This document shows, in pieces, positions 40,429-52,059 of a stretch of DNA of 64,000 nt. The notes below the pieces were generated by a model, which was not told the DNA's origin, made no database searches, and saw only the letters and a list, made by a program, of their open reading frames with translations. The stretch covers positions 248,001 to 312,000 of the forward strand of contig BRXU01000037.1 of NCBI GenBank assembly GCA_030267565.1. Reading direction: 5' to 3'. The stretch comes from Pleodorina starrii. Taxonomy: Eukaryota > Chlorophyta > Chlorophyceae > Chlamydomonadales > Volvocaceae. Positions within the stretch are counted from its first letter, which is position 1; every line of letters begins with the position of its first letter. Position numbers and translations under genes: made by a program.

Positions 40429-42846
40429 TTCGACCTAGGATGCTCCTTAGTTGGAAGTACGTCAACACATGTAAGACTCTTTTCCTGGCAACTTGTAAAA
40501 GTTCAAGGGCTGTAAGATCGATAGATCGATCCCACGTAGTAACACCGACACTAGATGCCGTACATGGACAAACGAGCAATGTGCGCAATGTAGGGGATCA
40601 ATTAAAACCATCCGCTTTTGTCTGTCAGATTGATTTTAAGAAGGCCTCTGACAGCAGCAGGGTTCCCCGCGACTTGCTTTGGTCACGACTTGAGGAGCGT
40701 GGGCTTACTTAAAGTAATGAGCTTTTTGCGGCTGGGCAGCGTGCCATGTTCTCACTGATGATTGTCTCTCTCTCATCAGCCAGACACTGGACGCGAAGCA
40801 AACGAAGAACTTTGCCGGAAACGACGGTATGCGCAAGTCTGCGCCCGCCTCGCGCCTCCATAAGTTATGCCCACGCAGCTCTGGCGATGTTTTCTCTCCT
40901 GTGTCGCCTTCCTGCTTAAGAGCGGCCGTTGGGCTTTGGGAATAGGGTCGGCCGCGATACTGGCGGGCGGTGTACGAGCAATTGGGCAACCTCCCGAGGG
41001 TCTTCACGAACCCTAGCATGCGGGCCTGACGGCCACGCCTCTGCATGTTCTATAAAGTTCGGTGCCGTGTGTGTACATCAGATCTAAGGGGCCTCAAAGT
41101 TGGGCGTATGAATGTATGCGCCGTTTAAATATGGACCCAGGGACCCAGGGCCTTGACTCACTGCCGCGGGTCTATGATGACAGGTTGGGGTGAGCGGGTC
41201 TGGGTCCACCAACAAGGATATCTCAGACCCCGAAATCTTTTTCCCTGACCGCGAAAGTGCATATTTTTTATAGTAAAGTCATGAAATGACGCTGCTGTTG
41301 TTAATGTCGTACACGTCGCTGTTGAGATGGCCGGGTTTGGGGACAACTCGATGGTTCGTCGTACAGGGTACAGCAGGATAGGACCAGGAGGATTAGTTCA
41401 CTGCACCAATTTAAGTCCCCCGCCTGCCCCCGCCTTGGCTGCAAAACCGCACTAACCCAAGGGTGACTGGAAATCGTGATGGGGCCGATAGCTAGGCGGA
41501 CAGTGTCGATCTACAGCAATAATCTGTCGGATGCACGGGGGCGTGGGAGACCTACGGTAACGCCCCGCTGCCGGCGGGGCAGGTAGATCACACATCTTAG
41601 CAGTTAGAACCGCGCCGGTGGGACCATGTGCACGCGCAGCCAGCTATCTACTACGCGCGGTACTCAAGCAATGTGTACGTCTAGGGTGCATGGCTCAAGT
41701 TGCAGACCACGAGCTGCTGTCAGGTCTGTTGGTGCACCTATTTGTGGGGGGCCGGGGCCCGTCACCAACTGGGGAGCGAGCCCCATGGCAAATGCCCCCG
41801 TGATCGCGGATTCCGGAGCCCCGGGTTTAATCCTTCCTGTCTGGGTGACTTGCTAGCTTGTGCTGTATGGCATGGGTGTGCGTTATTAGTGATGCCCTGG
41901 TCGCCTCCGGTGCAGTTCATGGCCAGCCGGCCCGTGGAACGTCGCTACTCTTTCCCGAGTCTGGAGCCCACTGCAACAGTTTTGAGACAGATCCGGTTCG
42001 TTGTTGGCCGAGTTGTCTCTGTAGACATGCCCAGCCCCCGGCTGAGTGCCTCGTGACACTTGCAAATGAATAACCCCTCTCTGTTTTGGATGGTGGAAGA
42101 GCACAACGCAACGGGTCCTGCTGGCCAGCGGGAGTAGTGGAGGGCCCCAGCGACCGGGCGCCGAAATCGTCACCTAGCAAAACGCGAGCGAGCGCTTACG
42201 CTGATAAATTGGCCCCATCCTTCACAGGCCGACCCGTGGGCCGCTCTCCGGGACGCAGTTACTAAACAGCGCAAGTGAACCGTGATGATCGCTTATTGAT
42301 CGGATCATCGTAAACTGTCCCACTGGCATATATCGGTATACGGGATAGGATTGGGCAACAGAAGCGACGCGCTGCAGCGCTGCGAAATGGGCAAGCACCT
42401 GGTCCATCGGCCCATTACATTGACTAAAACAGTCGGTTACGATATGATGAATGCGGCTTGTGAGGCTTTGTGTTCTCTCCAACGTCTCCAAAAATACAGC
42501 CGTGCACGGTTGAGCATGTCATACGATGAAGTTTAACCATGCTATGCTTTGGCGGAGAGTAATCTGTGCAACCTTTTGTTCCGGTAAAGCGAAAAGGACA
42601 TCTTGCTTTTTGTACGGCAGAATCCAACGTCGGCAACCGGAGCTCATAACCTACTAGGCGGCGCACCAAACTTTTCCCATAATGATTTTTGCTGTAGCGG
42701 TTGGCTTACGGGTCCATCAGGTGCCGAGCTCCGGCTAAATAAGCCGGTTTTCATCATTGCGCCAATTCGGACGCCCTAGGGGTGTTTGCCTGACGCCATT
42801 TCTATGATTGACGTGCTGCAAAACTAGGGTAGAAATTACTTTGTGT
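40429..42846. other. Intergenic region between divergent genes
   Basis: It lies between the start of the minus-strand BASS-type gene and the start of the plus-strand VHL-like gene, so it should hold both promoters. No clear TATA box or coding segment was identified. The stretch from about 41.1 to 41.4 kb and the part near 41.75-42.15 kb look like fragments of dispersed repeats. Confidence 0.45.
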
Positions 42847-45273
42847 ATGGGGCTGGCACAATCTCTTGACCGCAACTCTGCAGCGATGGACCAAGCGATG
42901 GTGGAGGAGGCTGCTAGCCCGAAGGGATGGAAATTCGAGGATGGGGACCAGGTCGCTTCTCTCAACAGCCGCTTCACAGTTAACATGTGCTTCACCAACC
43001 GGACTGCACACACAGTTCACGTCTTATGGTGAGAAGGACAGCGCTCAGCCGGCGACATTCTTGCTGTGAATTTAGGACACAGCTTGGATTGGGGCTGCAT
43101 TAAGAAGCAGCTGCTGCTTTGGGCCCTAGCCTGGGTTTTAGGGATGAGTGACGCGCCGCGCATTTCCTACGTCTACAGGCTAAACTTTGACGGCAAGGAG
43201 ACTTCCTACGGTAGAATCGAGCCAGGCGCTACAAATTTGTAAGTTCCTCGTGTCCCTGCAGATGCTGTTTACATTCCAGTCATGCCCAACATTTGGGAGG
43301 AGCAAGGGCGCACCCGGGCAGCACACCCGCCTCGTTCCCTCGTTCCTCCAACCTATGTCATCCACCGCCACCTCCGTTATAGGCTGTACACGTATCTGAC
43401 ACACCCGTGGGTGTTTCGCAACATGGCCGACCCCGAGGAGGTGCTGGTCGTACACGGAAAACCGGTACGTGCTTGCCCGCGCTTTCTAAAAAAATGAAGT
43501 GAGCGTCTTTCGCGGCCTGATCTTGCGGAATTGCACCTTTACAACATTGCGATGTACCTTGAACCTGCCCGACGCGTCCTTCCTTGCAGGTGGCTTGGCC
43601 GACTCAAACCGACGCGTTTGCGGACGTGGAGGAGGCGCCCTTCCTGCCATGGAACATCGCGACGCACGCGTCGACCTACCGGAGCGCCGACCCCGCCTTT
43701 GCACGCGACGTCCAGAACCTCCTGTTGGCGTATTATGCTCAGCGGAAGGCGACCGGCAGGAGCTGCGACGTCGCCAGCTGCCGTTGCGGTGCCGCCAGGA
43801 AGAGCCGTCGAAGCAGCACCGGCGGAACCTTGGACGCGGACGTGTCGCCATCCAAGGCCGCGGTGAACTGCTGCGGCGTCCAGCTGTGGCACTGGCGTGG
43901 TGAGCATGGACGTATGTGGAGGGGTTGCCATCGTTTGCCTCTATCGCCCAGAGTTTCACGTGCATGCACCTACCCGCAATTGTACGGCGACAGTCAATCT
44001 TGCAACGTCTGTTCACAATCTTTCTGCAGCCGCGCGAACTGGATCCGCCGTAGGATTTTGGAACGCGGGGGCCAGCGCAATTGGCAGAACGTGTTGGAAA
44101 TTTGTGTACCGACGAGCCCTGTGGTCTTCTAAACCCTGTCAGTGCCTCATGAATGCCGCGTCTTGTGCTCTTCACAAATGTTTCGTTCCAGTTATAAGCG
44201 CGCGGCGTGCGTTGGCCGTCATAATGGCATGTCCCGTGTGCCTCACCTGCCATCCCGCCCCGCCTGTGCGGGAAGGAAACGCCCGGCTGCTTCGACCAGG
44301 AACCATGACGCACCGCTGTCCCTAATGCAACTCGCCTTTCGCCATTCCACTCCTCCCGGTCTCTGCAGGGCTCGAGGGCTGCAACGCACTGCACACGGCA
44401 CCCGCGCACAGCTCCCAATCGCACGCGCACGCGAGGAGGTCCGCCGGCGGCGTCACGCCGCCGCCGCCGCCGATGCCGTCGGCGCCCACCGCCACGGCAT
44501 CGGTCTTGGAGGCCACCGCCGCCGCCGGCCACCACTGCCCGCAGTCGCCGCAGGCCCAGACCCAGCCGGAGGACGGGCTTCTGGGCCAGCTTCCCTTCGA
44601 CATCATTCTTGAGATCATCGCCAAGATGGCTCCGAAGCTCCGCGATTACAAGCCCATTCTGAAGGATGACATGGAGATGATGCCGCGCGGCGTGGAGCCG
44701 GACAAGGGCCCTGTGGCGCTTCTGGCGGCAAAGTTGCTGGGCCCCGCGCCACCGCCGGCGCCCGTGGTGGAGCCAGAGGCCTGGTTTGCGGCCGTTAACG
44801 CCGGCGTGGTTCCGGGGGCGCAGCAAATTTTCGGGGAGCTCGGTGCGCTTGTGGCGCAGGACGGGCCGCTGGCACCGCCGGTGGCGCCGGCGCAGCAGCA
44901 GCTGGCGCTGCCGCAGCAGCAGCAGCAGCCGGCGGATCAGGCGGTGGCGGCAGTGTCGCCCCAGGTGGCGGCTATCATGCAGTACACGGAGGCCGCCGTG
45001 CTGGCGAATACGGCGCTGATGCACGCCGCGAGGATGGCTCTGCAACAGCAGGCGCAGGGCCAGGTGCTGCTCCGGCTCGTTACGGCCCAACAGGAGGCGC
45101 AGAACGCGGCGCAGCAGCAGGCGCAGGGCCTGCAGGCGCCGGATGGCGGCGCGGGCGGACTGGAGCAAGGTGGTGGCGGCGCCGCCCCGGTGGACGAGCA
45201 GGAGGACGGCGACGAGAGTGGCAGCGAGTACGGTGACGCTGAGGGTGGCGATGCCGATATGGACGCGCATTAG
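42847..45273 (+). CDS. VHL beta-domain protein with F-box-like segment
   Basis: Five exons, phase-consistent: 42847-43028, 43179-43238, 43383-43464, 43590-43899 and 44369-45273 (TAG), giving 512 residues. Residues 42-105 match the von Hippel-Lindau beta domain: FTNRTAHTVHVLW, LNFDGKETSYGRIEPG, TYLTHPWVFRN. The human hydroxyproline-binding residues W88, Y98, S111, H115 and W117 correspond to W61, Y71, T84, H88 and W90 with identical spacing and one conservative change. A later helix (FARDVQNLLLAYYAQRK) may stand in for the alpha domain. GQLPFDIILEIIAKM near the start of exon 5 looks like an F-box core. The C-terminus is Gln/Ala-rich with an acidic end. In animals VHL recruits prolyl-hydroxylated HIF-alpha to a cullin-2 ligase; a ubiquitin-adaptor role here is inference. 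ATGs at 42808 or 42886 are other possible starts. Confidence 0.82.
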
Positions 45274-47570
45274 GATGCCCAACGATGGTGGCGGCCAGAT
45301 GGAAGGGGCTACGACAACAACGACAGGTTTGGGGACTCCGGGCGATCCGTGGGCCGGGTCCACCGGCCCTTTTGGCAGCGTGCTGCTTTGATGACAACCG
45401 TGTATATGCTGGAGTGCGGGCAGGCGGGCAGCGAGTGTGCGCGGTTGGGTCTGGGGACTTTGGGAAGTGTACGGCGGGATTCGATGTTGATGATTTTGTC
45501 CTTGCGCGCCCTGGGCATACGGCTCGGTGTGCGGTGATGCTGCACTGCTTAAGGGTGTATGGCAAGTCCAATGCTAACGAGTGATCATGTGTGTTGGACA
45601 GACGCGATAACTCGTTCTTATGCTTCCGGCGCCGGCGTCAGCCCGCGCCCCGAGGCTCGGATTTGCGTGTTCGTACTATCAGCAGGGAAGCCGCCCTTTG
45701 ACCTAATTTGTTCCAAAGCGTTCGCTTTAGCGTCTGCACGGCGTGCAAGGCGGCGAGTACGGGCAACTTGCGCGCGGCCCGGCGGTGTCGCTTGTGATTA
45801 TGGTTACTGCGTGGCACTGAATTTCGGCCACGATATGGCCAATGTGACCTTGTCGTGATCTGGCCGTGAACTGTCATGATGTATGGAACTGTCAGGATGT
45901 ATGCTGTGAACGGCACGGCTTGGCGCGGCCGAAGGTTGTATATGACTACCAAGCCTTAACCAAGCCCCGACTAACTGAGAGGTGCGCCGTGATTGAGGCC
46001 CCTTGGTGACGCGTGGCTGTGATTTGAGACCCTGTGTACGTGGTTGAGGCCCCCTGGAGCCTAGCCAGTTGGGGCCTCCCTAACTTATTATGACTTGTCC
46101 GGTCTCCCCCGGGCGCTTAATACTTGGTACTGGAGCTCGGAGCGGCGTGAGTCTCGGCGTGGATTGAGCGAACATCCCTCCCATGGATCTGGATGTTTAT
46201 GTTTGCGGGATGGCGCTGGCGGAGGTAGCTTGCGTGTTTCGGCGGCGATGCCTGCCTGGCTTCCTTGGGATACTGGAATCCCTGGGCGCTTGGCTTAGCG
46301 CTCGCGCTATTTATGCCCGATTGGCATTTTGGGGCCAAAAGACACCGTTAAGCGATCCGAGACACATTTTTCTTCATTTGCTTGTGCGCGGTGTGTACGG
46401 CAGGGCGTGTATGGCAGGGCAATGTCGGGTTTCTGGCTTCAAGAGGTGTGAGGGTATCGGTTTGTCATACACACGCCGCTTGAGGTGGGCTCTTGTCATG
46501 TCTCGAAGGGATAAGGCTTGCCTGCGGTTGTAACGGAATGACGGCCAGACCAGCGTCGTCGTGTCAACAGCCCTTTCGCCATGTCAGAAGCCCATGCTGA
46601 CATTGCCGCCTCACTCGACATCGCCTGCTCGGTGCGGCAACTTCATCGCCCTGCAAGATGCAGATGTAGCGGTGTCTTTGAAAACCTCACGCCTGCTGTC
46701 CGTGCAGCATAGCACATCCCCAGCCGACCATGAGCAAGTGCCGACTTCGTTTTCTTTTGCCCACCAAAGCTGCCGAAGCCACTGCCCACCACCAGCCCCC
46801 CAGCACCACCAATGAAATGAATAACCTCGCCGTCTAAGCCATCACTGCGCATTTCCCTTCGACGGGCCTGCAACGCACCAATTACCGCGGCGTCTTAAGC
46901 AGCGGGCCGTGGCCCTCCCCTCCTCCCGGCGGCGGCGCGGTCGCATGTCTTAAAAGCAGGACCGGAGGCGACGTTGGCGAACGGACCCAGCGATACTCAG
47001 CAAACCGGGATATATGGTAAGTTTTGCGAAGTACGGTATTGCTAGGTCCGTTCGCCAACCGTTCGCCACACCGTTCCACCGCTGCCACCTCCGTTCCGCC
47101 GCTGCCACCTGATCTTTAGTTCCTCCCTTCCGCCCACCACGCTGCGCCACCTCGCCTTCATATGCAGACGGGAAGGATTCTTCTCGTATGTTATCGTTCA
47201 CGGGCTTCGGCCTATACGTGGATACCCCCCTCCCTCCACCGCTCTGCCCCCCGCCGGCTCAGCACCCCCGACCGCATCATGCGAAGGATTATCAGAATGA
47301 GAAGGCGGGTTTTAGGACGACAGTACATACGGAAGTTCCGTACTTCCTTCTAATAGTTGAGGGAATTAAGTGCCCCGCCATGGCCCCCGTGTTCGCCATG
47401 CTGTGACGCTTTACTAATGCTGCTAAATATCGTCCTTTTCTCAACGCACGAACCATCCTTTCAACCAGCCTTTGCGGCTCCGCCTACCCTACCCTACCCT
47501 ACCCTACCTTCTTACCTTCCTATCGGTATCCTCACCTCTCACCCTCCCGCCTTCCCGCCCTCCCACCCCC
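45274..47570. other. Intergenic, no gene recognised
   Basis: Contains the 3' untranslated parts of two convergent genes. A TGTAA, the usual green-algal polyadenylation signal, occurs near 46529 on the plus strand but is far from the VHL-like stop. A 20-bp GCTGCCACC-CCGTTCC repeat is duplicated at about 47075-47110. Confidence 0.45.
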
Positions 47571-50500
47571 TCACGCCACCGCCCCCTGGTACAGCCCCAG
47601 CCACCGCAGCGCCGCCATTACCGCCGCCACGTGCGGCAGCATCAGCCCCAGCCCCGCCTGCATCACCCCCGTCACCGCCTCCGCGCCCTCGCCGTACTGC
47701 TCCGTAACCAGAAACGCATTCTGCCCCACCGGCACGCACGTCAGCACCACCAGCGACCGCGCCAGCCGCCCATCCAGCCCCATCAAACTGTTCACAAACA
47801 CCATCAGCCACGGCAGCACCAACAACTTGACCGCCAGATAGCCCACCAGCGTGCGCACGCTGGCGCCCTCGCCGCCGCAGGCGGGCCGGCTGGCTGTGAA
47901 GAGGCCCATCGCAAAGAGCGACACGGGCACGCTGCAGCGCGCCAGCCAGGACAGCGTGCCCTCCACGAACCCCAACTCCGGCAGGTGCGAGGGCACCTCC
48001 GGGTCCAGAATCGAGTGCAGGCCCAGCATCGAAACCGCCGTCGCCGCACCCGTCGTCCACATCAGAGCGTTGCCAAGAACCAGCTGCGCGGCGTGGCGCA
48101 GGCTGGGCTCGTCCGAGCCGGCGGCGGCTCCGCCACCGCCGCCGCCGCCTCCGGCGGCGGCGGCCGCTGCCGCGGCGTCGGAGGGGTACCATGCGGAGGA
48201 CGCGGCGGCGGTGTACGGCGAGGCGGCGGTGGTGGCGGCGGCGGCGGCGAGGTCCAGGGGCAGCTCCTGGGAGCGCTGGCGGAGGACCTCCCAGTCGTGA
48301 TGTGGGGAGCGGTAGCGCGGGGCCGAGTCCGGGCGCAGAGCGTCGACGGAAGGCTGCCTGAGGTGGTCCTCCGTGTGGTGGTGGTGGTGGTGGTGAGGGT
48401 GGTGAGGGTGAGAGGGCAGGCCATCACCGTCGCCACCGCAGCCTGCCGGCGTCGGCGGCGTTGGAATACCTGCCGTACGATGTCTGCCCGTGCGGGCTCC
48501 CGCCGCGGAGTCGACGTCGCCGGCGCCGTCCCCGTCGCCGTCAGCTATTGCTGCTATTGCGGCTATTGCAGCTGCGGCGGTGGAACTGGCATGCGCGCCG
48601 TGGCCGTCTTTGATCCTAGCCGCGGCGGCATCGTCCCCTGCCGCCGCAGTCCAGACACAGGGGGCGGTCTTCGCATCCCAGCGCCTTCCGTTCCTTCCGC
48701 CTGCGCGACAGCCGTTGCCGCTGCCGCCTCCAGCTTCGGCGGCGGCCTTCCCGCCGGCTGGCGACGCCGCCGCCGCCGCCACGGGACTGACCATCAAGCC
48801 GCGCTGCGAGAGCGACCGGCCCGACCAGCCGCCCGCCGCCGCTGGCCCCCGGTGGAGGTCCGTGCTGCGATGACTGCTGAGCAGCTTGACGCTCACGGCG
48901 CCAGGCGGCGTGGACCAGGTCGCTGCCTCCCCAGACGTCGCCGCGGCCACGCTCGCCGGCGAGCCGTCCCGCTGCTGCGGCTGCGGCTGCGGCTGCAGCA
49001 CCGCCCACAGCCCGCCCTCCCTGGCGGCACCGACCCGCGGCTCACGACTGTCGGCATCGCCACCACCGGCGCCCCCCGCCGCGTCCCACGCGCCAGCTTT
49101 ACCCTCACTCTCAACATCGTCGCTGCCGCGGCTGCTACTGCGGCTGCCCTCCCGCCCCTCCGTCATGCGGTCCAGCTCAAACAGCACCATCGCTACCGGC
49201 AGCTGTTGGAAGTACAGCACGATGGTTGCCAGCATGCCCACGGCGGCGGCCGACGGCCCGACGGCCGCCTCCAGCACCACTGGCGCCAGGATGCCCGTGT
49301 TGTTTGCGGCGAGCACCAAAGAATGAACGCAGATCCTGCGGCGAAGAACAAGGACAGCAGTGAGGGCGAGACGCGCGGCGAGTGAGGGCGAGAGAGACGC
49401 GGAGCGTGACGGCGCGAGTCAAGTACCGTCAAGCTCCGCGGGTTTGAACTCGAACTGAGCCTTGCAGGAAAGCCGGCTGTGGTGGGAAGGGAGTGGGAAG
49501 GGAGTGGACCTGCGACGCGGCAGAAGCAGGGCGTGCATGCAGAAGCAGCCTTGCACTCCGGGGGTTCACCTGCTGAGTTTGCCGCCCTCGAACAGCAGTA
49601 CCCAGGTGGTGCAGGCGATCTGGACCAGCAGCGTCCACAGCATGAAGGCGCCCACGGCTCTGATGGGGGATCGGAGGGGGTCGGACGGGGTGGGAGGGGG
49701 CCGAGGATTGTGGTGGTGTTGGTGGTGGTGGTGGCACGTTTGAGGCACGAAGACGGACGCCTTGAGGGTTTTCGGAGGTGATACATAGCTGTGGAGCTGA
49801 ATGCAGTGAGATCACGCATGGCTGGGCGGTGTGGGACTGGTGTACGCTCTGTTGGCGCAGTGAAGGCTCGACGTCGCCCATATACTTTTCAATCCAGCAG
49901 GCTGGGGCTAGCAAACCCTAAGTCGCGCGAAGGGCGGTGGCGTGGTTCTGGAGGGTTGGTTGGTTCACGGCTGTGGCGGGGTGTGGTGGTGTGTGTGTGT
50001 CAGGGCTGTCCGGCAGCCGATCTGGAGCCCCGGGGGGAGGGGGGGACCTCTCAACGTTCCGCCCCCTGACGCGGTGAGGCCTGAGCCAGCCGCGACCCAC
50101 GCACGAGACAAAGCGCTTCCGGTAGCCTCGAGGAGGACAGGACACAAGGCCGGGCCAAGGGTCCCTGCAGCCGAGTGATGGGCTACTGCGTCCGGGAACG
50201 GCACGGCACGGGACGGCCAGACCCGGCAGCGAACCACCTCCCTGCGCCTCAGCCGGACAACTGCCGGTGCCTCTGCAGGTCTGCACAGAGCGGCACACAG
50301 AGTACCGTCTTCCTAGTCATGAAAACACCCAGGCACGGAGGCACGACGCAAATCCGCTCTGAAGCGCGGCTTTGCGCCAAGAGCCCCCCTGCCCCCTTGC
50401 AACCTCGGACAGACACATACGCAGACGCACGGAAAACCCGTCGCCCGAGCGCTACCGCGCGTTTCTGGGATGGCAGCTCCGATACGTTGCCGACTCACCG

Positions 50501-51245
50501 CCAGTGCTGCAGCAGTTGTGTGTTTTGGGTAGGACCGCCGCCGTGCGGCAGGAGTGAGGAGTGAGCGGACCCCGCGTTACACACGCCGGAGCGCCCACGC
50601 GAGAAGAGCGACGCGTGTCGGGGAGAGGAACAGGGAGTTGTGCATGGGGTCACGATTAGCCGGTTATTGGTGGCAGGTCATTTGGGTTGCGGGACAGCGA
50701 GGAGTTTCGGAGGAGGGCAGGCACGTCGGCAAGGAAGATTGACGGATTGGAATGAAGGGGGAAGGAGCCGGCAGCGTTTAGGTTTCACAGAGCGTCAAGC
50801 GCAAAACCCGGGTTGTGGAAGACGCGCAGACCGGCGTTGCACGTGGGTTGGTATGCTGAGCTAGGCGCTTGGAGCCGAAGGGTGGCGGGCCGGGCGAGCG
50901 GCGGGCCGTGTTTAAATGGTGCATTCCAACCACCCAACGATGTTTCCGCCAGGTAGGTGTAACGCCGTGATGACCATTGGTTCGTGCTTAATATCAGGGC
51001 ACACGTACAACAAGGAAAAAAGAACTCACTTCCATATTGCGCATGTCGGTTTTGATTGCCAGCAGCCAAAACTGTAGCGCTGGAAGGCAAGCTACCACCA
51101 CAAAGCGATTCAATGTGCGGCACACTGGCGCCGGGTCGAAGAGGCCGCGTGAGGCGGCCAGCCGGCCAGCTGCTATGATGCATAATGTTTGCAAGCCCGT
51201 CTGGACGACAGGCAAGTAATCCCCCCAAATACTGAGCGCAGACAT
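47571..51245 (-). CDS. Auxin efflux carrier / PIN-LIKES family transporter
   Basis: Four exons: 51245-51030 (ATG at 51245), an 8-bp microexon 50506-50499, 49659-49570, and 49335-47571 (TGA). They total 2079 bp, 692 residues, with all phases consistent. The N-terminal helices read WGDYLPVVQTGLQTLCIIAAG, LNRFVVVACLPALQFWLLAI and VGAFMLWTLLVQIACTTWVL. Then VLAANNTGILAPVVLEAAVG carries the Asn-Thr-Gly crossover typical of the family. A long, low-complexity Ala/Gly/Ser/His-rich loop (about 250 residues) separates them from the C-terminal helices (GNALMWTTGAATAVSML, CSVPVSLFAMGLF, LPWLMVFVNSLMGLD, LVVLTCVPVGQNAFLVTEQYG). This is the PF03547-type architecture: membrane carriers of auxin or related organic anions. 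Whether it moves auxin in an alga is unknown. Confidence 0.85.
50499..50506 (-). other. 8-bp microexon of the PIN-LIKES gene
   Basis: On the minus strand CTGCAG precedes and GTGAGT follows the 8 bases CACTGGCG. Inserting them joins a phase-0 donor at 51030 to the acceptor of the exon at 49659, which needs a phase-2 donor, and adds His-Trp-Arg in a helix boundary (NMEHWRAVGAFML). Without it the flanking exons are out of frame. Confidence 0.65.
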
Positions 51246-52059
51246 AGCTGAACTCTTGCGTACAGAAAAGTCTCAATGGTCAAAGAGTTGCGTGTAAATT
51301 CGTCACGGAAAGAAGGGGACAGTAGTTCAGGAAGCAAGCGGCAATTTGTTGCGATCAAAGCTGTGGATCATTGATCCGCAATTTAAATATGATGCACTAA
51401 TATGTTCATTAGGGCTTTAGTTTAGCAATGGTGCGTGATTACCTACAACTGGAACCATGATATATGCTGGGCTGCAAGCAAGCGTAAATTCGAGCTATTA
51501 TAGGCACAATGATGGCATGTATCAATAAGCATAAGTATATCTTTCCTCTGAACTGGCGAAGGATTTGGATGTGAAAGCACGGCACCCGTCGTGCGTGGTC
51601 AGCCCTGCTGTGCATCGATGCACGAATGTCACTGTGCCTTGGTGCACGAAGCCAGCTTGCAGCATATAATTTTTGCATTCAATTACCCTTGCATATTTAT
51701 GAGAATCGGCAGGGCAGGGTGGGTGGGCAGCAAAGACTCACAGTCATACCGTTGATAAAGTAGCCGAGTAGCTCTTGCCATGGCCTTGCGCCAAATGCTT
51801 CGAAAGGATACACCAGGTAGCTCATGCACAGCTTGCCCTGGTCGAAGATGGCGAAGCGTGCACTGCCCGCGACGACAAACCATCAAGACTTGCGCCGTGG
51901 GACCACAGCTAGCGACCAGCATTCCGATTGCTCCTGGTCTCCGACCAGAGCCCTGGACAAACGCGCCAATCCAGCAGAATGTGGGGGCGCTTTCGTGCAT
52001 CGCCTGCCCGATGCTTGTCTATCTACTCGGCAACTGAACAGCTTATTTCTTGTCACCAG
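51246..52059. promoter_or_regulatory. Divergent intergenic region, PIN-LIKES and Sec14-like genes
   Basis: The PIN-LIKES start (minus) and the first confident Sec14 exon (plus) diverge from here, so one or both promoters should be inside. It is AT-richer than its flanks (for example TTTAAATATGATGCA at about 51381). A first exon of the Sec14-like gene may also be hidden here. Confidence 0.35.

Noticed and set aside
41750..41840. Possible tRNA or tRNA-derived head (GGGTTTAATCC B-box-like)
   Set aside because: No matching A box, no cloverleaf and no tail or target duplication that I could find.
43486..45363. Minus-strand frame of about 625 codons opposite the VHL-like gene
   Set aside because: Arg-rich low-complexity shadow of the plus-strand exons and introns, with no domain.
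47488..47512. CCCTA repeats resembling a telomere
   Set aside because: Only a few units of five bases, not the algal TTTTAGGG type, and located between ordinary genes.
47472..49385. Long plus-strand frame of about 637 codons opposite the PIN-LIKES gene
   Set aside because: It is Arg/Pro/Ala-rich and lies antisense to an exon with clear transmembrane-family sequence; high GC keeps the opposite frame open.
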